A stretch of DNA of 57,935 bases from Condylostoma magnum (taxonomy: Eukaryota; Ciliophora; Heterotrichea; Heterotrichida; Condylostomatidae): contig CAKKTI010000101.1 of the NCBI GenBank assembly GCA_920105805.1, positions 1 through 57,935 on the forward strand, written 5' to 3'. This document shows positions 22,484-34,101 of this stretch, in pieces. Every line of letters starts with the position of its first letter. Within the stretch, counting starts at the first letter, position 1. Under the pieces are notes generated by a model. That model ran no database searches. It was not told the DNA's origin and saw only the letters and a program-made list of their open reading frames with translations. The translations under genes were made by a program, and so were the position numbers.

Positions 22484-23422
22484 ATGAAACCTTATCTTAG
22501 GTAAACTTGCTCTAGCTATCTTAAAATCAGAAATCCAGGGAGTAATTAGTATTAGTAATTATCCCAGGCAATTAGTTAATTAAAAGACGAAGTATAAGAT
22601 TATACAGATTATACGAATGATGTTCAGACTGTAGAACTGGCTCATTTCTAGTCGTAGTAGTAACAGATTAATGCAATACGACAAGCATTTTGTGACCTAT
22701 CTGATTGTGTCAGTGATGAGTTTGAAAGATTTAAGGCTGAGGTTATGCAGTAAATTTAATATGAGAAGCCGTAGCAAGAAAAGGTCTATTATACTAAGAG
22801 TGATGGCAATGAAGAGTATATAAGAAATATTGCTAAGATGTAAAATGAATGTGTAAGATAAATATAAAGAATCGCTGCTTCTAATGTCAAATTAGCCGAG
22901 GAGTTTTAAAAGTTTAAAGATTGGTCAGGAGGTGAAATACAGGAATAGAAAGGTGATGTACATTTAGTAAAAGATGCTATGATTAAAAGCAACGAGTATA
23001 TGTAAGAAATACTTAATGAGAATTCTAATTTATAGGATTAATTAACAGAATGTTGAAAATGTTATAGAGATTAAAATATTAGTATTACTGAAGTAACTAG
23101 TAAACTGTAAAACGACATAAGCAAGGATAAAATAGAAAATATGCAAAAACAAATTAATGACTTGTAGACTAAAATCCAGGAAACTTAGTAGTCATTATAC
23201 CAATAAATAACTTCTAGAATCTCCTTACTAAATACAAAATTAACTAAAAAGATAGAAAACCCGGGCCAATCGGCACTTCTACCCAAAATTGAAGAATTGG
23301 AGTAAGTATAAAAGATCTAACGATAAGAGTTATTTAATACAATAACAGTACTTTAACAGGATTTCACAAAGAAGTACGACAGGCTCTTATCTCAAATTAC
23401 TAATTAGATTAATTTTCCCTAA
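22484..23422 (+). CDS. Coiled-coil protein, unknown
   Basis: About 312 residues, nearly all Gln/Glu/Lys/Asn-rich helix with heptad spacing (for example KIENMQKQINDLQTKIQETQ). It depends heavily on TAA/TAG as Gln. No other domain. I placed the end at TAA 23420-23422 because the MORN gene's ATG comes 16 bp later in another frame; the next in-frame TAA (23450) would overlap it. May be a structural or cytoskeletal protein. Confidence 0.55.
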
Positions 23423-23438
23423 CAATTCTCATTAAAAT

Positions 23439-24671
23439 ATGCAATAAGATAAATCGAACTGAAAGTGCATATAACTGCCAGATCAATCAGTATACTACGG
23501 CGATGTTGCCTACATATCAGAAACTGGTGATATACTGGAATCTGAATAGCCAGGCTCCCGTCTAGTCCGCCATGGTTAAGGAGTTTAAATATTCGGGACT
23601 AACCAAGAACAGCTCCTATGCAAGTACGAAGGACAATGGCACACAGATAGAAAACATGGCCAGGGTACTTGCATTTATCCAAATGGTGCTATATATTTCG
23701 GAGCTTTGTAATGGGATAAAAGGCAAGGATATGGAAAGTATACTTGGCCTGATGGAAGAACATATGAAGGGGAGTGAAAAGACGGGAGAATGGAGGGAAG
23801 TGGCGTTTTTAGAGGGTAAAGCTTAGTACTAAGAGGCAATTTTAGAGGAAATTACTATGTATAGGAGGATTTATTAGTAAATCCCCTGATAAATGAAGCT
23901 GAGTATGAATAAGAGATAAAATTACTAGAGAAATTCAAAAAGCAAAGAAAACAAGAAGAGGAAAGAAAGGATAAGCAAGTAAAATTACACAGAATTCCTA
24001 ATCTAAATTCCCTAAAAGAAGCTATTGAGAAGGTTGATAAGTCTGGAAGAATTGCTCTTATTTTAACTACATAGTAATCTATGTCAAGAAGAGAAGATCT
24101 AATAGAAACACTGCGATAAATCAGGTCTGGTGTTAATGAAATTGACTTAAGATACATGTCAAAGGTAAATGAAGAGGAAGGCAGGGATTCAATGAGGCGA
24201 AATGTACGGGAAAATGTTAAAAACGCTTTAATCAATGGGGATATTCTACTATTAAACATAGATGACTCTCCTTATGTTTCACAATATGACGAACTGTTTG
24301 ACCCAGATTTACAGCAAATAATACACCACTCATGCTTCCCCAATCAACTCTTCCAGCCGCATCACTTCAAAAAGAAGTTCGAAATATGGAAAAACTTCAG
24401 AAGAGACGAAGAAGTACCGTTAAACAAAGACTATATATTCGTTATTTGAAGTAAAACAAGATTTGATGAAAATTTAGATGACTAAGATGTGCTTATGAAA
24501 TTCGAGAAAAGATTTAATAGAACTGTTGATCTTTAGTATGTAGATTGTGTTTTGTTCTAAAGTTAAATAGACGAGGAAGACATTCAGAGTGAAAATGCTT
24601 CGGAAAATCAGGAGCAAAATCAGTAGTTAGTAAACCCTTTTAATTCATATAAAGAAAGGCTAAACATCTAA
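23439..24671 (+). CDS. MORN-repeat protein
   Basis: About 410 residues. Three to four MORN repeats occupy residues about 38-125 (KYEGQWHTDRKHGQGTCIYP, IYFGALQWDKRQGYGKYTWP, TYEGEWKDGRMEGSGVF). The Trp of YEGEWKDG is TGA and the Gln of ALQWDK is TAA, both at conserved positions. A charged helical middle and an unknown C-terminal domain (about 230-390) follow. MORN proteins in ciliates sit at membranes, cortex or cilia. The end is uncertain: TAG near 24630 or TAA 24669-24671; the latter overlaps the convergent DHHC gene by 12 bp. Confidence 0.82.
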
Positions 24672-25463
24672 TTTAAACGTTTCTTCTGCACCTGGCCAAT
24701 TAATACCATCAAATGGAACTAATTCTAAATTTGGTAGTAGAAATTTACTTATACTAAGTTTGCCAAATACTATTTCTAGATTTAAACGCCAGCTTCCTCT
24801 ATCATATCTCCTAATTTTTTAATTAGACTCAAGAAGACTTAAAACCTCAATAGTTGTATAGCCTTTTAAGGCCATAAACCAATGAAACAGGGCAAAGATT
24901 CCAATAACTGCACCCACAACTCCTGTGATTGTATAGCTGTAGAAAATAGTCTTATCTTTTCCTCTTTCCCTTGCTTTTATTACAGGATATGCTACAATTA
25001 CGTAAAACATGCATATCAGTATCAAGTAGGTTAGGAACAGGATAAAATACTTGTGATTTTAAAGGCCTATACAAGTATTTACCCATGGGCAATGATGATC
25101 CATCTTAGGAACACATCGATTGCATGTTGAGCAGTGATGAGTTCTTTATGGTTTGGGGTTATTACACTTCTTACATGAGTCTAATAGTTATTAGCTTTGT
25201 ATTTCTCCTGGGCCTCTGATTATTACCATGAAGAAGTTGAAAAATAGGAGGAATAGGATATATAAGCCTATAGAAGTAGCCCAGACACAGTATTAGATTG
25301 AATAGTTATGGTTTTGTATTAGTCGAGGGATTATGTCAGTGAAGTAAGAATATGTGATCATTAGGATTAAAACCACTTTACCTATAATCAAAATAGGCCC
25401 CAGCATCAGCATAAAGAGGCGGGTTAGGGAGTCTAGGCTTGGACTTTTGATAAAACTAAGCAT
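24660..25463 (-). CDS. DHHC palmitoyltransferase
   Basis: A 267-residue protein with four hydrophobic helices. The zinc-binding catalytic domain between helices 2 and 3 reads SCKKCNNPKPQRTHHCSTCN, then RCVPKMDHHCPWVNTCIG, with D122-H-H-C125 as the active site. The C-terminal RYDRGSWRLNLEIVFG matches the usual DHHC tail. Transfers palmitate to cysteines of membrane proteins; possible partners are the MGC-type acylation candidates at 9.9 and 33.7 kb (inference). Ends at TAG after FKLDV; its last codons overlap the end of the MORN gene antisense. Confidence 0.92.
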
Positions 25464-25492
25464 TTATTTTAGCAAGAATGCACAACAATTTA

Positions 25493-26263
25493 CTAAGCAA
25501 ATAATGTTTTTAGTATGAAATTATGCCTTTTAGAGAAGTTTAGCTTGGTTTCTCTCTTCTGGCTGAATATGACTCCACTTTCACTGTTTATTTTATATTC
25601 TCTCTATTTAGTAGGAGTTTAAGACGCTGGAGTTTTCTTCTTTCTTTGTTGTATAGGAGACTTTATATTTTTCCTTCTGAGTTTTAATACCAGAGACTTA
25701 GTCTACTTACTATTTTCCTATTTTACATCTTCTTTTTACTTTTTATAGTGTTTTATCACAGGACTAAATGTGCTAGAAAGATCCGTATTAGTATGCTCCC
25801 TTTTTATCTTATATAATCTTTCAAACACATTAGTCTACAAGTTAATAGTCTATGCCATTGGGGATATTTACGGCTTTTTATGCAGAGTAGTTAATATGCT
25901 CATTTCCTACCTCAATGCTTGGTGTATATTTGTATTTATTTTCCTTTGATTCCAATTCATCAAATACTAATAAAACCTTTTCTAACTTTTATGTGAGGGT
26001 TTAGGAGATAATGACTGCTTACATTTAGCTTACTTCTTTAACAATTATTTCAGCATATTTGTATCATTTAGATTTATGTCAGACTGTAGAATTTAACTTG
26101 AACTGAGTTTGTTATACTTTCCATTCTTGATTTGATTAAACTACTAAGATTTATTTCTGTCCTAAGTCCTAGTATTTTCCAAGTACTCGAATAAATTCAG
26201 TCTTTTATCCTTTCAACTTTACACATTGTCAGTTAGATCGGCTTCGTATTCAAATTAGTCCAT
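25493..26263 (-). CDS. Basic low-complexity protein, unknown
   Basis: A 256-residue Lys/Gln/Asn/Ser-rich protein with no recognised domain, probably largely disordered or helical. It begins MDQFEYEADLTDNVQSWKDK (Gln from TAA, Trp from TGA) and ends LKTLFA before TAG TAA. It lies between the peroxiredoxin-like gene (4 bp upstream) and the DHHC gene (29 bp downstream), all on the minus strand, which makes a tight three-gene run. Confidence 0.5.
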
Positions 26264-26267
26264 TTTA

Positions 26268-26813
26268 CTAATTATTATACTGTGAATCTAAATTCGGAGG
26301 TGGATATGGAGAATACTCTGCCAATAATCTGTGTACTCTTGAGTCCTTTGTAATCTCTCAATCTTCCTCTTTAGAAAACGACTCAATTATATCGTCCTAA
26401 ACTACAGCTCTAAAGGCTAAACTTCTAACGCCACAATAAGGAAAATGCTATAAAGTATCAAATTGCTGGCATATATCCCCATTCCAGTCAGAGATCCATG
26501 CAAATTGCTCTTCTACATCAATCTCTTCCGCGAATTCCTTTATAGCATATGGATCATTTACACTAACAACCACTGTTTTATCAATTCTCGACAGAAGTTT
26601 CAGCTCGTTTAAGTACATAGAGTACTCCGGCAGCAATTTATACTAAACACTGGGGAAAAACACTCCAGGGATTCCAATAATCAAAGTTTTCTACCCGAGC
26701 AACTTCTCTATGCTTTTATTAAACTAAATAACATAATCATCTTTCTCAGCATCAAACACAACCACAGGAAATCTTCCAGCCAATCTAACATTTTTCACGA
26801 TCCCCTGCATCAT
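26268..26813 (-). CDS. Peroxiredoxin-5-like protein without peroxidatic Cys
   Basis: A 181-residue thioredoxin-fold protein of the Prx5/PMP20 type: LIIGIPGVFFPSV (Prx5: PGAFTPTCS), DKTVVVSVNDPYAIKEFAEE, FAWISDWNGDICQQF and CGVRSLAFRAVVQDDIIESF. The catalytic TxxC is replaced by FPSV, so the peroxidatic cysteine is absent. Probably a redox-inactive paralogue with another role. Ends TAG TAA. The start codon lies 15 bp from the start of the divergent flippase gene. Confidence 0.7.
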
Positions 26814-26828
26814 TTTTACAAATATTAA
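26814..26828. promoter_or_regulatory. 15-bp divergent spacer
   Basis: Fifteen A/T-rich bases (TTTTACAAATATTAA) separate the start codons of the peroxiredoxin-like and flippase genes. Confidence 0.4.
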
Positions 26829-29800
26829 ATGTCTGCAATAGAACTCCACGAGATAAATACAGACCTTGTAGAGCAACGACCCTTATTAAACCAGGTAAGA
26901 TCCAGTTAGCAAAGTAATTTTAAATTAGGTTCAATTTTATGTTGTTGCTAGAAATAACTATAAGACAGAGTAATTAACCTTTGGCGCGATACTAACGGAG
27001 TAGTGTTCCCTACAAATGCAGTTAAAAACACGAAGTACAACATTTTCACATTTATCCCCGTTTTCCTTATGCAGCAGTTTAGCCAGCCATTGAACATGTT
27101 TTTCCTTGTAATTTCTCTATCGTAAGTATACCCGCCCTTGTAAGTTGGGTTTTTGATAACTTACGTGGCCCCGTTAGTATTCGTTTTGACAATTTCATGT
27201 GTTAAGGAGTTAGTAGATGATATCAGTCGTTATTTGAGAGATAAGGAAGTAAATTCGTAGCAGATTAAAAAACTCACGGCAGGTGGGCCAGTATAGACAA
27301 ATTCTGACGATCTGAGGGTGGGGGATGTGATAGAAATAGGCTCTAATGAGAGAATACCAGCTGATTTGATTATACTAGCGGCTTCTGATGTAGAAGGGGC
27401 TGTTTTTATTAAGACTGATCAATTAGATGGTGAAACTGACTGGAAATTAAGGAAATCTGTGTCTATTACTAATCAGTTTTATCATTAATCCCTGGACCAT
27501 TTCTATGCGGCAAGATTAAGCTTCAGGGTTGATTTTCCTAATAGAGAAATATACGATTTTAAAGGAATCATGAATGGGGCAGAGTATCCTAATGATGAAA
27601 TTATCGATATAAACAACACTGCGTGGTGTAGCACTGTTGTTGCTAATGGCAGTCTGATAGGATTAGTAGTATACACTGGCCCTGAAACACGGTCTTCCAT
27701 GAACACTACCAAAGCCCAGTATAAAAGAGGAGTTACTGATAATGAATTGAATAACATTGCATTGTATTTAATCATCTTCATGGCTGGAATTTCAATGGTT
27801 ATTTTAGTTTTAAGAGGTTTTGATGAGAATTCAGTAGTCATTTTCTTCAGGTACATTTTACTATTATCCACAATAATCCCTATTTCATTAAGAGTTAACC
27901 TAGATATGGCAAAAATCGCGTATACTATGTGGTTTATGAAGCATGATGAGCAAATTCCTGGCACTGTTCCTAGAAATAGTAATATACCTGAGGAGTTAGG
28001 AAGAATTCATTATCTATTATCTGATAAAACTGGGACTCTTACTAAAAACGAGATGTACTTGAAACGAATCGGTGTATATGAAACTTAGTACAACTTTGAT
28101 GATCCTTAAAGCTTACGTAATTTCCAGTAGTGTTGTGAACGATCTTAGGAATATTAGTTCGGAGAGAGGCTGATTAGGAATATCAGAGATGAATCTGGGG
28201 TTATAAGAGATGTAATGACTGGTCTAAGCTTGTGTCACATGGTAACGCCTATTTAAGACGACGGGCAGTTAGTATATCAAGCCAGTTCTCCTGATGAAGT
28301 TGCCTTGGTAAAATCAGCTAAGGAGTTTCAGTATGAGTTGAGCCTAAGGCAGCATGGGAACTAATCGTAAAACATTGAGTTATAGACAAGCCGAGGTATT
28401 GAAAGATATACTATATTAAGTTCCATGCCGTTTACTTCCGAAAGGAAGAGGATGGGCGTTGTTTTGAGGGATGAGTAGACTTAGAAACTGTATTTTATTG
28501 TAAAGGGAAGTGATAATGTTATAAAGCCTATGATTAAATAAGAGCAGGGGTAAGAGAATTATGTGATTGTTAGGGTGAATGAGCTATTGGAGAGCATGTC
28601 AGCCCAAGGCTATCGTACTTTAGTCTTCGCATATAGAGAAATAAGCCAAGATTTCTTCACTACCTGGAACCACCGTCTACAGTAATCAAAACAACTGGGC
28701 AGTGACAACGAGGAAAGTGTAATAGCTCAAATAGAGCAAAATCTGGAGTTCTTATGTGTGACAGGAGTAGAGGACAAACTACAAGACAACGCCGATGCCA
28801 TAATGGACTATCTAAAGCAAGCAGGTATAAAAGTATGGATGCTGACAGGAGACAAGGTGGAAACAGCGATATGCATTGGGACCAGTATCCGTTTAATCAC
28901 TCCCAATGCTAAACTGATTATAATAGACCAACCTGCAACTCAAATCCCTTAGTTTCAATACTAGTTTCAATAAGACACAGTGATAGTAATAGACGGAGAA
29001 CGTTTACCAGAGGCTTTGAGACTGCCAAACGATCAGTTTTTAAATATGGCCAAAAATGCCAAAGCTTTGATGTGCTGTCGAGTTTCTCCTACTCAAAAAA
29101 CTCAGATAGTTGAGGCGTTATAAAGCTTTACAAGGGATACTATATGCGCGATTGGCGACGGGGGCAATGATGTAGGGATGATTCAGGCTGCTAATGTAGG
29201 AATAGGAATAGAGGGGAAAGAAGGCCGTCAGGCTTCTCTAGCCTCAGATTTCAGTATAACCCAGTTTAAACATATCGGCAATTTGATTCTATGGCACGGG
29301 AGACTTAGTTATAAAAGAACTGCAAAGTTATCTGGGTTTGTTATACACAGAGGGTTAATTATAGCTGTGATGCAGATTATGTTTATATGCTTGTTCTATT
29401 GGCTGGCATTGCCAGTGTTCAATGGGTGGCTTATGCTGGGATATACTACAGTTTATACAATGCTTCCTGTTTTTACTATCATACTAGACTAGGATACTGA
29501 TGAAAAGAGTGCTATACAGTTTCCCTAGTTATACAATACACTTAAGAAGGGACGTGAATTGAACTTTTCGAGGTTTTTAATGTGGATGGGGAAAAGTATA
29601 TACTAAGGAGGTGTTATAATGATATTGTCTATTATTCTATTCCCAGATGACAGCTTTGTTAATATAGTGGCCATTTCTTTCACAGCGTTAATACTGACTG
29701 AGTTGGCTAATATAATACTAGAAATCGAGAAATATCACTGGGCTATGGTAGTATCGCAGATACTAAGTGTTATTTCTTATTTAGTAAGTATGGTAATACT

Positions 29801-29951
29801 ACAAAGCTATTTTGACTTAGATTATATAATGACTGGGTGGTTTTTAGCCAAGGTACTAGTTATTTTCCTAGCCTCATTTGGTCCGATTTGTATAGGAACT
29901 GTTCTAAAGCGTAGGATTGATCCAGAGGAGCACCAAAAATTGAATCGTTAG
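26829..29951 (+). CDS. P4-ATPase phospholipid flippase (Neo1/ATP9 class)
   Basis: A 1040-residue protein. Motifs: [14 protein letters not shown] (actuator), [14 protein letters not shown] (M4, diagnostic for Neo1/ATP9), D399[10 protein letters not shown] (phosphorylation), [54 protein letters not shown], then [17 protein letters not shown]. No beta-subunit-dependent features are expected in this class. Several conserved Gln come from TAA/TAG. Moves aminophospholipids to the cytosolic leaflet of Golgi/endosome membranes. Ends with TAG after QKLNR; the kelch-EGF gene starts 11 bp later. Confidence 0.93.
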
Positions 29952-29962
29952 TTTTAATATAA

Positions 29963-32344
29963 ATGTTTTTAATAAAATTAGTAACAGCTTAATGAATTTT
30001 CTATGATATTCCATTCCCTGATGACTCTGAGCTTATTTACTGCTAGTTTATAGATGAATAGTGTAATACTCCCTCTTCTTATCCTTATCCTAGAGAGTTG
30101 CTTTAAGGTGCTGTGTATTACACTTGGACGCAAGATGATGTTGATAATTTATGTCCAGGGGATTATTGTGGGCCAGTATGTGATAGCTAAAGCGTTGATT
30201 GTGTAGTGGATGATAGATAACCTAAGGATTCGGGAGATTAGACATAGGGAGGGAGAAGCTTACCCTAGGCATAGGGGGATATAGAACCCACAGGTACAGT
30301 ATACGATGAATTTTGCCCTGATAATTGCTGTAGCAGTGAAAACTGTAAAAGAGTAAACGATGTACTAGGAGAAAAGGTGGAAGTTGATGACTTAAATTTC
30401 ATCATTTTTGGAGGATTTGCTTTCAAAGGTATTGAAATTGATTCATAATCGCTGTTTAATGATTGCTCATCGTAACTGAGAGAAGCAGCTTTAAATCAAA
30501 GCATACCAATAGATTATACTAATGCATGTGGCATGGAACTGCTTAATGAAATTTGAAGATATTCGTTTAAGTAAGAAAAATGAACATATATAAAGCCTTC
30601 TGTAAACTATCTTATACAAGACACATTATAAATCCCATATCCAAGACACAGTCATAGTTCTGTGATAATTGAAAAGTACATACCAGATCCTATAACAAAA
30701 TAAGATGTTATGAGAAAAATGCTGTATATATATGGAGGATTTGCCCTACAATGTGCTGATTAGTGCGATGATTTTTGAAAATATGAAATTCCATGAGCTT
30801 CTTAAAGATACTATCCAGAGCCTGAAAACGAGTACTGAAACAGAGGTAATTACTGGGAAAAAATCATAACTTAAAGGTCGCCAGGAAAACGTATGAAGCA
30901 TTAAACTGTTAAATCTCCGGATAACAAATACATATATCTGTTCGGAGGGGTTAGTCAGCTAGAGTTCAAGGGGGATTTATGAAGATATAATACAGAGAAT
31001 AATATTTGAATAGAAATTCTTACTTTAGGTTATACATAAGTAATTAGAGATTTAGAACTATACAATGGAACAGTGATAGAACTTGATATTCCTTTTGAAG
31101 ACAGAGTGATAACAGACAGAGTGATATACAGCTAAGACGGATAGAAACCATCTCCCCGTATAAGTGCATGCTTGGTATATTTTTCAACAGAGGATCAAGG
31201 AGATTATTTAATACTATTCGGAGGTTGGAGTTTAAGGGAAACTGAGTACGGAGAGAAGATCACAGTTGGCCATGCACTTAATGATATGTGATCCTATAGT
31301 ATCTAATCAGGAAAGTGAACATAAGTTATAACAACGTCGTAAGTTTACCCAGAACCTAGAAGAGATCATTAATGTTTGCAATTAACTAATGAAATGATGG
31401 TAGTTTAAGGAGGGTATGATGGGGATATTGTATACGAGGATATGTTCATTTATAACATAGAGGCTAATTTGTGGGATTATTGAGTAGTGGAAGGTAATGT
31501 GCCTGGGCGTCGACGACGCCATTAAATGCTTAAAAGTGACGACTATATAATCCTATACGGTGGGTCTACATTTGATCCGGTTGACTTAGAAGCCTCTGAC
31601 TTAGAATCCTAAGAGTTTCAATTACTTATCAGTAGATGCCTAGACCTATGGACTTTAAATGACGTTGATGTTACTTAAATTGCAACTGAGGAGTTTAAGG
31701 AGTAATAAGCTGCTTTATTCGAATAAACTGAGAATGACTGTTTTTCCCCTGAGATTAAAAGACCTGAGATAATCAGGGATATATAGTTTCCCAACGGCCT
31801 GTGAACTATTTCCTTAACTGATTGTGATTGTAACGATAATGGGAAATGCTCACTAGGAATTTGCTTATGTTTTCCTGGGTTTTATGGATCCTAATGCTAA
31901 TTTCCTCAGTGCCCAAATAGCCTGTGTTTGTAAGACTCTTAGTTTCTATCAGCTATTGCATGTTTAGACTGCTCCGGACATGGAGTATGTGAAAGCGGGG
32001 AATGTGTTTGTGAGGATGGATGAAGTGGCATTGATTGTGGGATTATGAACTGTAAGTAAGAATGCATTGAAGGAGAATGTGTTGAGTTTTGGCCGTTTTC
32101 ATAGTGTGACTGTAAAACGAAAAGGGGAGGAGATTACTGCTAAGTTGTGTTTTGCTTAAATGATTGTAATAATCCAAATGGAGTCTGTGATACCGATACT
32201 GGGGAGTGCGAGTGTGGTGAAGGGTATTATGGGGTTGATTGTTCTGTACATGTTAGATCTAAGGCGTTTAGATTAGATGTTAGTTATTTTATTATAAGTT
32301 TTCTACTGTAATGGATTTTTGTTTATTTAAAATCAAAGATCTAA
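29963..32344 (+). CDS. Kelch- and EGF-repeat type I membrane protein
   Basis: A 793-residue protein. A short hydrophobic N-terminus (MFLIKLVTAQWIF) may be a signal peptide. Kelch-type repeats span about 140-560 (IYLFGGVSQLEFKGDLWRYN, LILFGGWSLRE, LNDMWSYSIQSGKW, MMVVQGGYDGD). Four EGF-like Cys clusters follow at about 615-765 (CSLGICLCFPGFYG, CESGECVCEDGWSG). A terminal hydrophobic segment, SYFIISFLLQWIFVYLK, spans the membrane. TGA codes the kelch-repeat Trp in DLWRY, DMWSY and GKWTQ and the EGF Trp in DGWSG. Resembles attractin-like surface proteins; its partner is unknown. The stop may instead be the TAA inside the last helix. Confidence 0.85.
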
Positions 32345-32348
32345 ATTA

Positions 32349-32810
32349 CTACTTAATTGCATATTTAGCATAATAAGGATCAACTGCGTTTTCAAATCTG
32401 TATTGGCAATACTGCTTGTAAATATTGTAAGATGTATATCCTCCCAGAATACCACTAACAAGTCTAAAGGTAAAATGCGGAACAAACCTGATAATATTTC
32501 CCATTGTAAAGAAAATAGCAATTCCACTTCCCAAAGCTACTCCTAATGCAAAATATCTCGAGGATCTTAAGTCTAAAAGCTCAGTATGAATTTAAAGCCT
32601 GTCTTCATAGTTCATTCCTTGGTAAAAGTACAGACGATAGAATTTCTCATTGTTCGGATTTAAAAACGAAGTGTCAAAATTTGACTTTTCTCTTCTTTTT
32701 ATGTTAAATGTTTCATACTCCGGCCTAAATGCATCTATGATATCAACTTTCAGGAATTTTTAAGGAATATCAGCAGTAGGGAAGAGCTCCTTTAAGTCGT
32801 TTTTAGGCAT
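32349..32810 (-). CDS. Small membrane protein, two hydrophobic segments
   Basis: A 153-residue protein. The N-terminal 90 residues are soluble and charged, then FALGVALGSGIAIFFTMG and FRLVSGILGGYTSYNIYKQY form two likely membrane helices rich in Gly. The C-terminus YAKYAIK is followed by TAA. The glycine-rich helix pair is typical of small mitochondrial or ER proteins, but I do not recognise the family. Its end is 4 bp from the convergent kelch-EGF gene. Confidence 0.6.
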
Positions 32811-32844
32811 TTTTATATAATTTAAGTAGATAAACTATATAAAT
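32811..32844. promoter_or_regulatory. 34-bp divergent spacer
   Basis: Separates the start of the small membrane protein gene (minus) from the basic protein gene (plus). AT-rich. Confidence 0.3.
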
Positions 32845-33702
32845 ATGTTAAAAAGTAATAGCTAATTGCAGGATTCTAAGCTTAAATAATCCTTAGTACA
32901 TTTATTCCAAAACTAGAGTAAAAGATCCAACTCTCAGCCTAATTTAAAGATATCTCCAATGGATTTCAATTTTAATCATATTCCTTATAGTCAAGAAGCA
33001 ATTTTATAGTCTAATTAAAGATTTCAAAGTAACTCAGCAAGAGCTAGATTTAAGAAAAATGCAAAATCCCTATAAGGGCTAAAAACTTTGGTATAAAAGT
33101 AACCATAGAATGCTTAAACAATCGCGAAGTAGGTATATTGTATGCAGTATATAGTAAAATATACAAAAAAAGAACCAAGTTAACAGTAAATAAGTGAATT
33201 TATTGGCCGATTAAAAGAAATTAATAGTCTAAAATTATAAGATACCATGAAAAATATTATATTTGATAGTAAATTCTACTTAGAAACAAGTAAAAAATTC
33301 CACCGGAAACAAAGATTCCAATGCAAAAGTTCTTCAAAATCTTCTAGAAGCTAAAAACACTCAATGATTAATAACAGAGAATAAAGTCTGCCTTAACTTA
33401 ATGCAGAAAAAATGCAAAAGTTTAAACTACAAAACTTATCTAAGTACTTACCTTATGACGATAAAATAAAGATAAATCCATTAATTTTAGAAAAGGTTAT
33501 AATACAGAGAAAATATGTATAATAAAGGAAAAGATTGCGAACCAAAATCCAAGAACAATATTTAAATTAACTATTATTATTTCTGTAATAAGCCTTCTAT
33601 ATTTAACTACAAATCCTTATATAATCCTAACAAAATATCCTATAATGCAAGCATGAATTACAACTATATACACAACAATTATTTAAAATTCCCTTTGATT
33701 AA
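32845..33702 (+). CDS. Basic Gln/Lys/Ser-rich protein, unknown
   Basis: Up to 285 residues, low complexity, basic, with a probable helical middle (QISEFIGRLKEINSLKLQDT). The first 250 residues look like coding sequence. The last 35 codons are unusually rich in TAA, so the true stop may be the TAA TAA at 33586-33591 instead of TAA 33700-33702. The frame is shared with the following gene, which is recognised only by its MGCC start. Function unknown. Confidence 0.4.
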
Positions 33703-33714
33703 ATAAAACTCAAA

Positions 33715-34101
33715 ATGGGCTGTTGCGCAGTATAGCACACAGAATAACTAGAACAAGTTTTCAATTAAGTCCAATAGGATAGTTACAAATTTGATGATAG
33801 TCTAAGTTCAAGCTTCCATGACATATCCCTCGAAACCTCAAAACAAATATAGAATTGTGACACTCCCCCAAATCAAAGATTAAGCTAGTCATTCAGCTAT
33901 GTAAGAAGTTGAGAAACTAATCATTCAGATATAGAAAGTGTTTTTCTGTATAAACCTGCAACTCCTCGAGCAAATAACAATAATGAGTCTATGGATATAA
34001 CAGCTTATTTCTCTCAAACAATTACAAGGTAGTCTTTATATAAAATTAACTGTGATATGCATTTTCGTTCAAAAATGTTAAATAATTTAAATATAAAATG
34101 A
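33715..34101 (+). CDS. Small protein with MGCC acylation motif
   Basis: A 128-residue polar, Ser/Asn-rich protein. It begins MGCCAVQH, a strong dual-acylation signal (myristoyl-Gly2, palmitoyl-Cys3/Cys4), so it is probably membrane-anchored. The rest is likely disordered (SYVRSWETNHSDIESV, with Trp from TGA). The TGA stop overlaps the next ATG as ATGA. The start choice rests on the motif, since the frame is open upstream. Confidence 0.5.

Noticed and set aside
27503-27964. 153-codon minus-strand frame opposite the flippase
   Set aside because: Antisense to the well-conserved M3-M4 region of the P4-ATPase; the plus strand has all family motifs.
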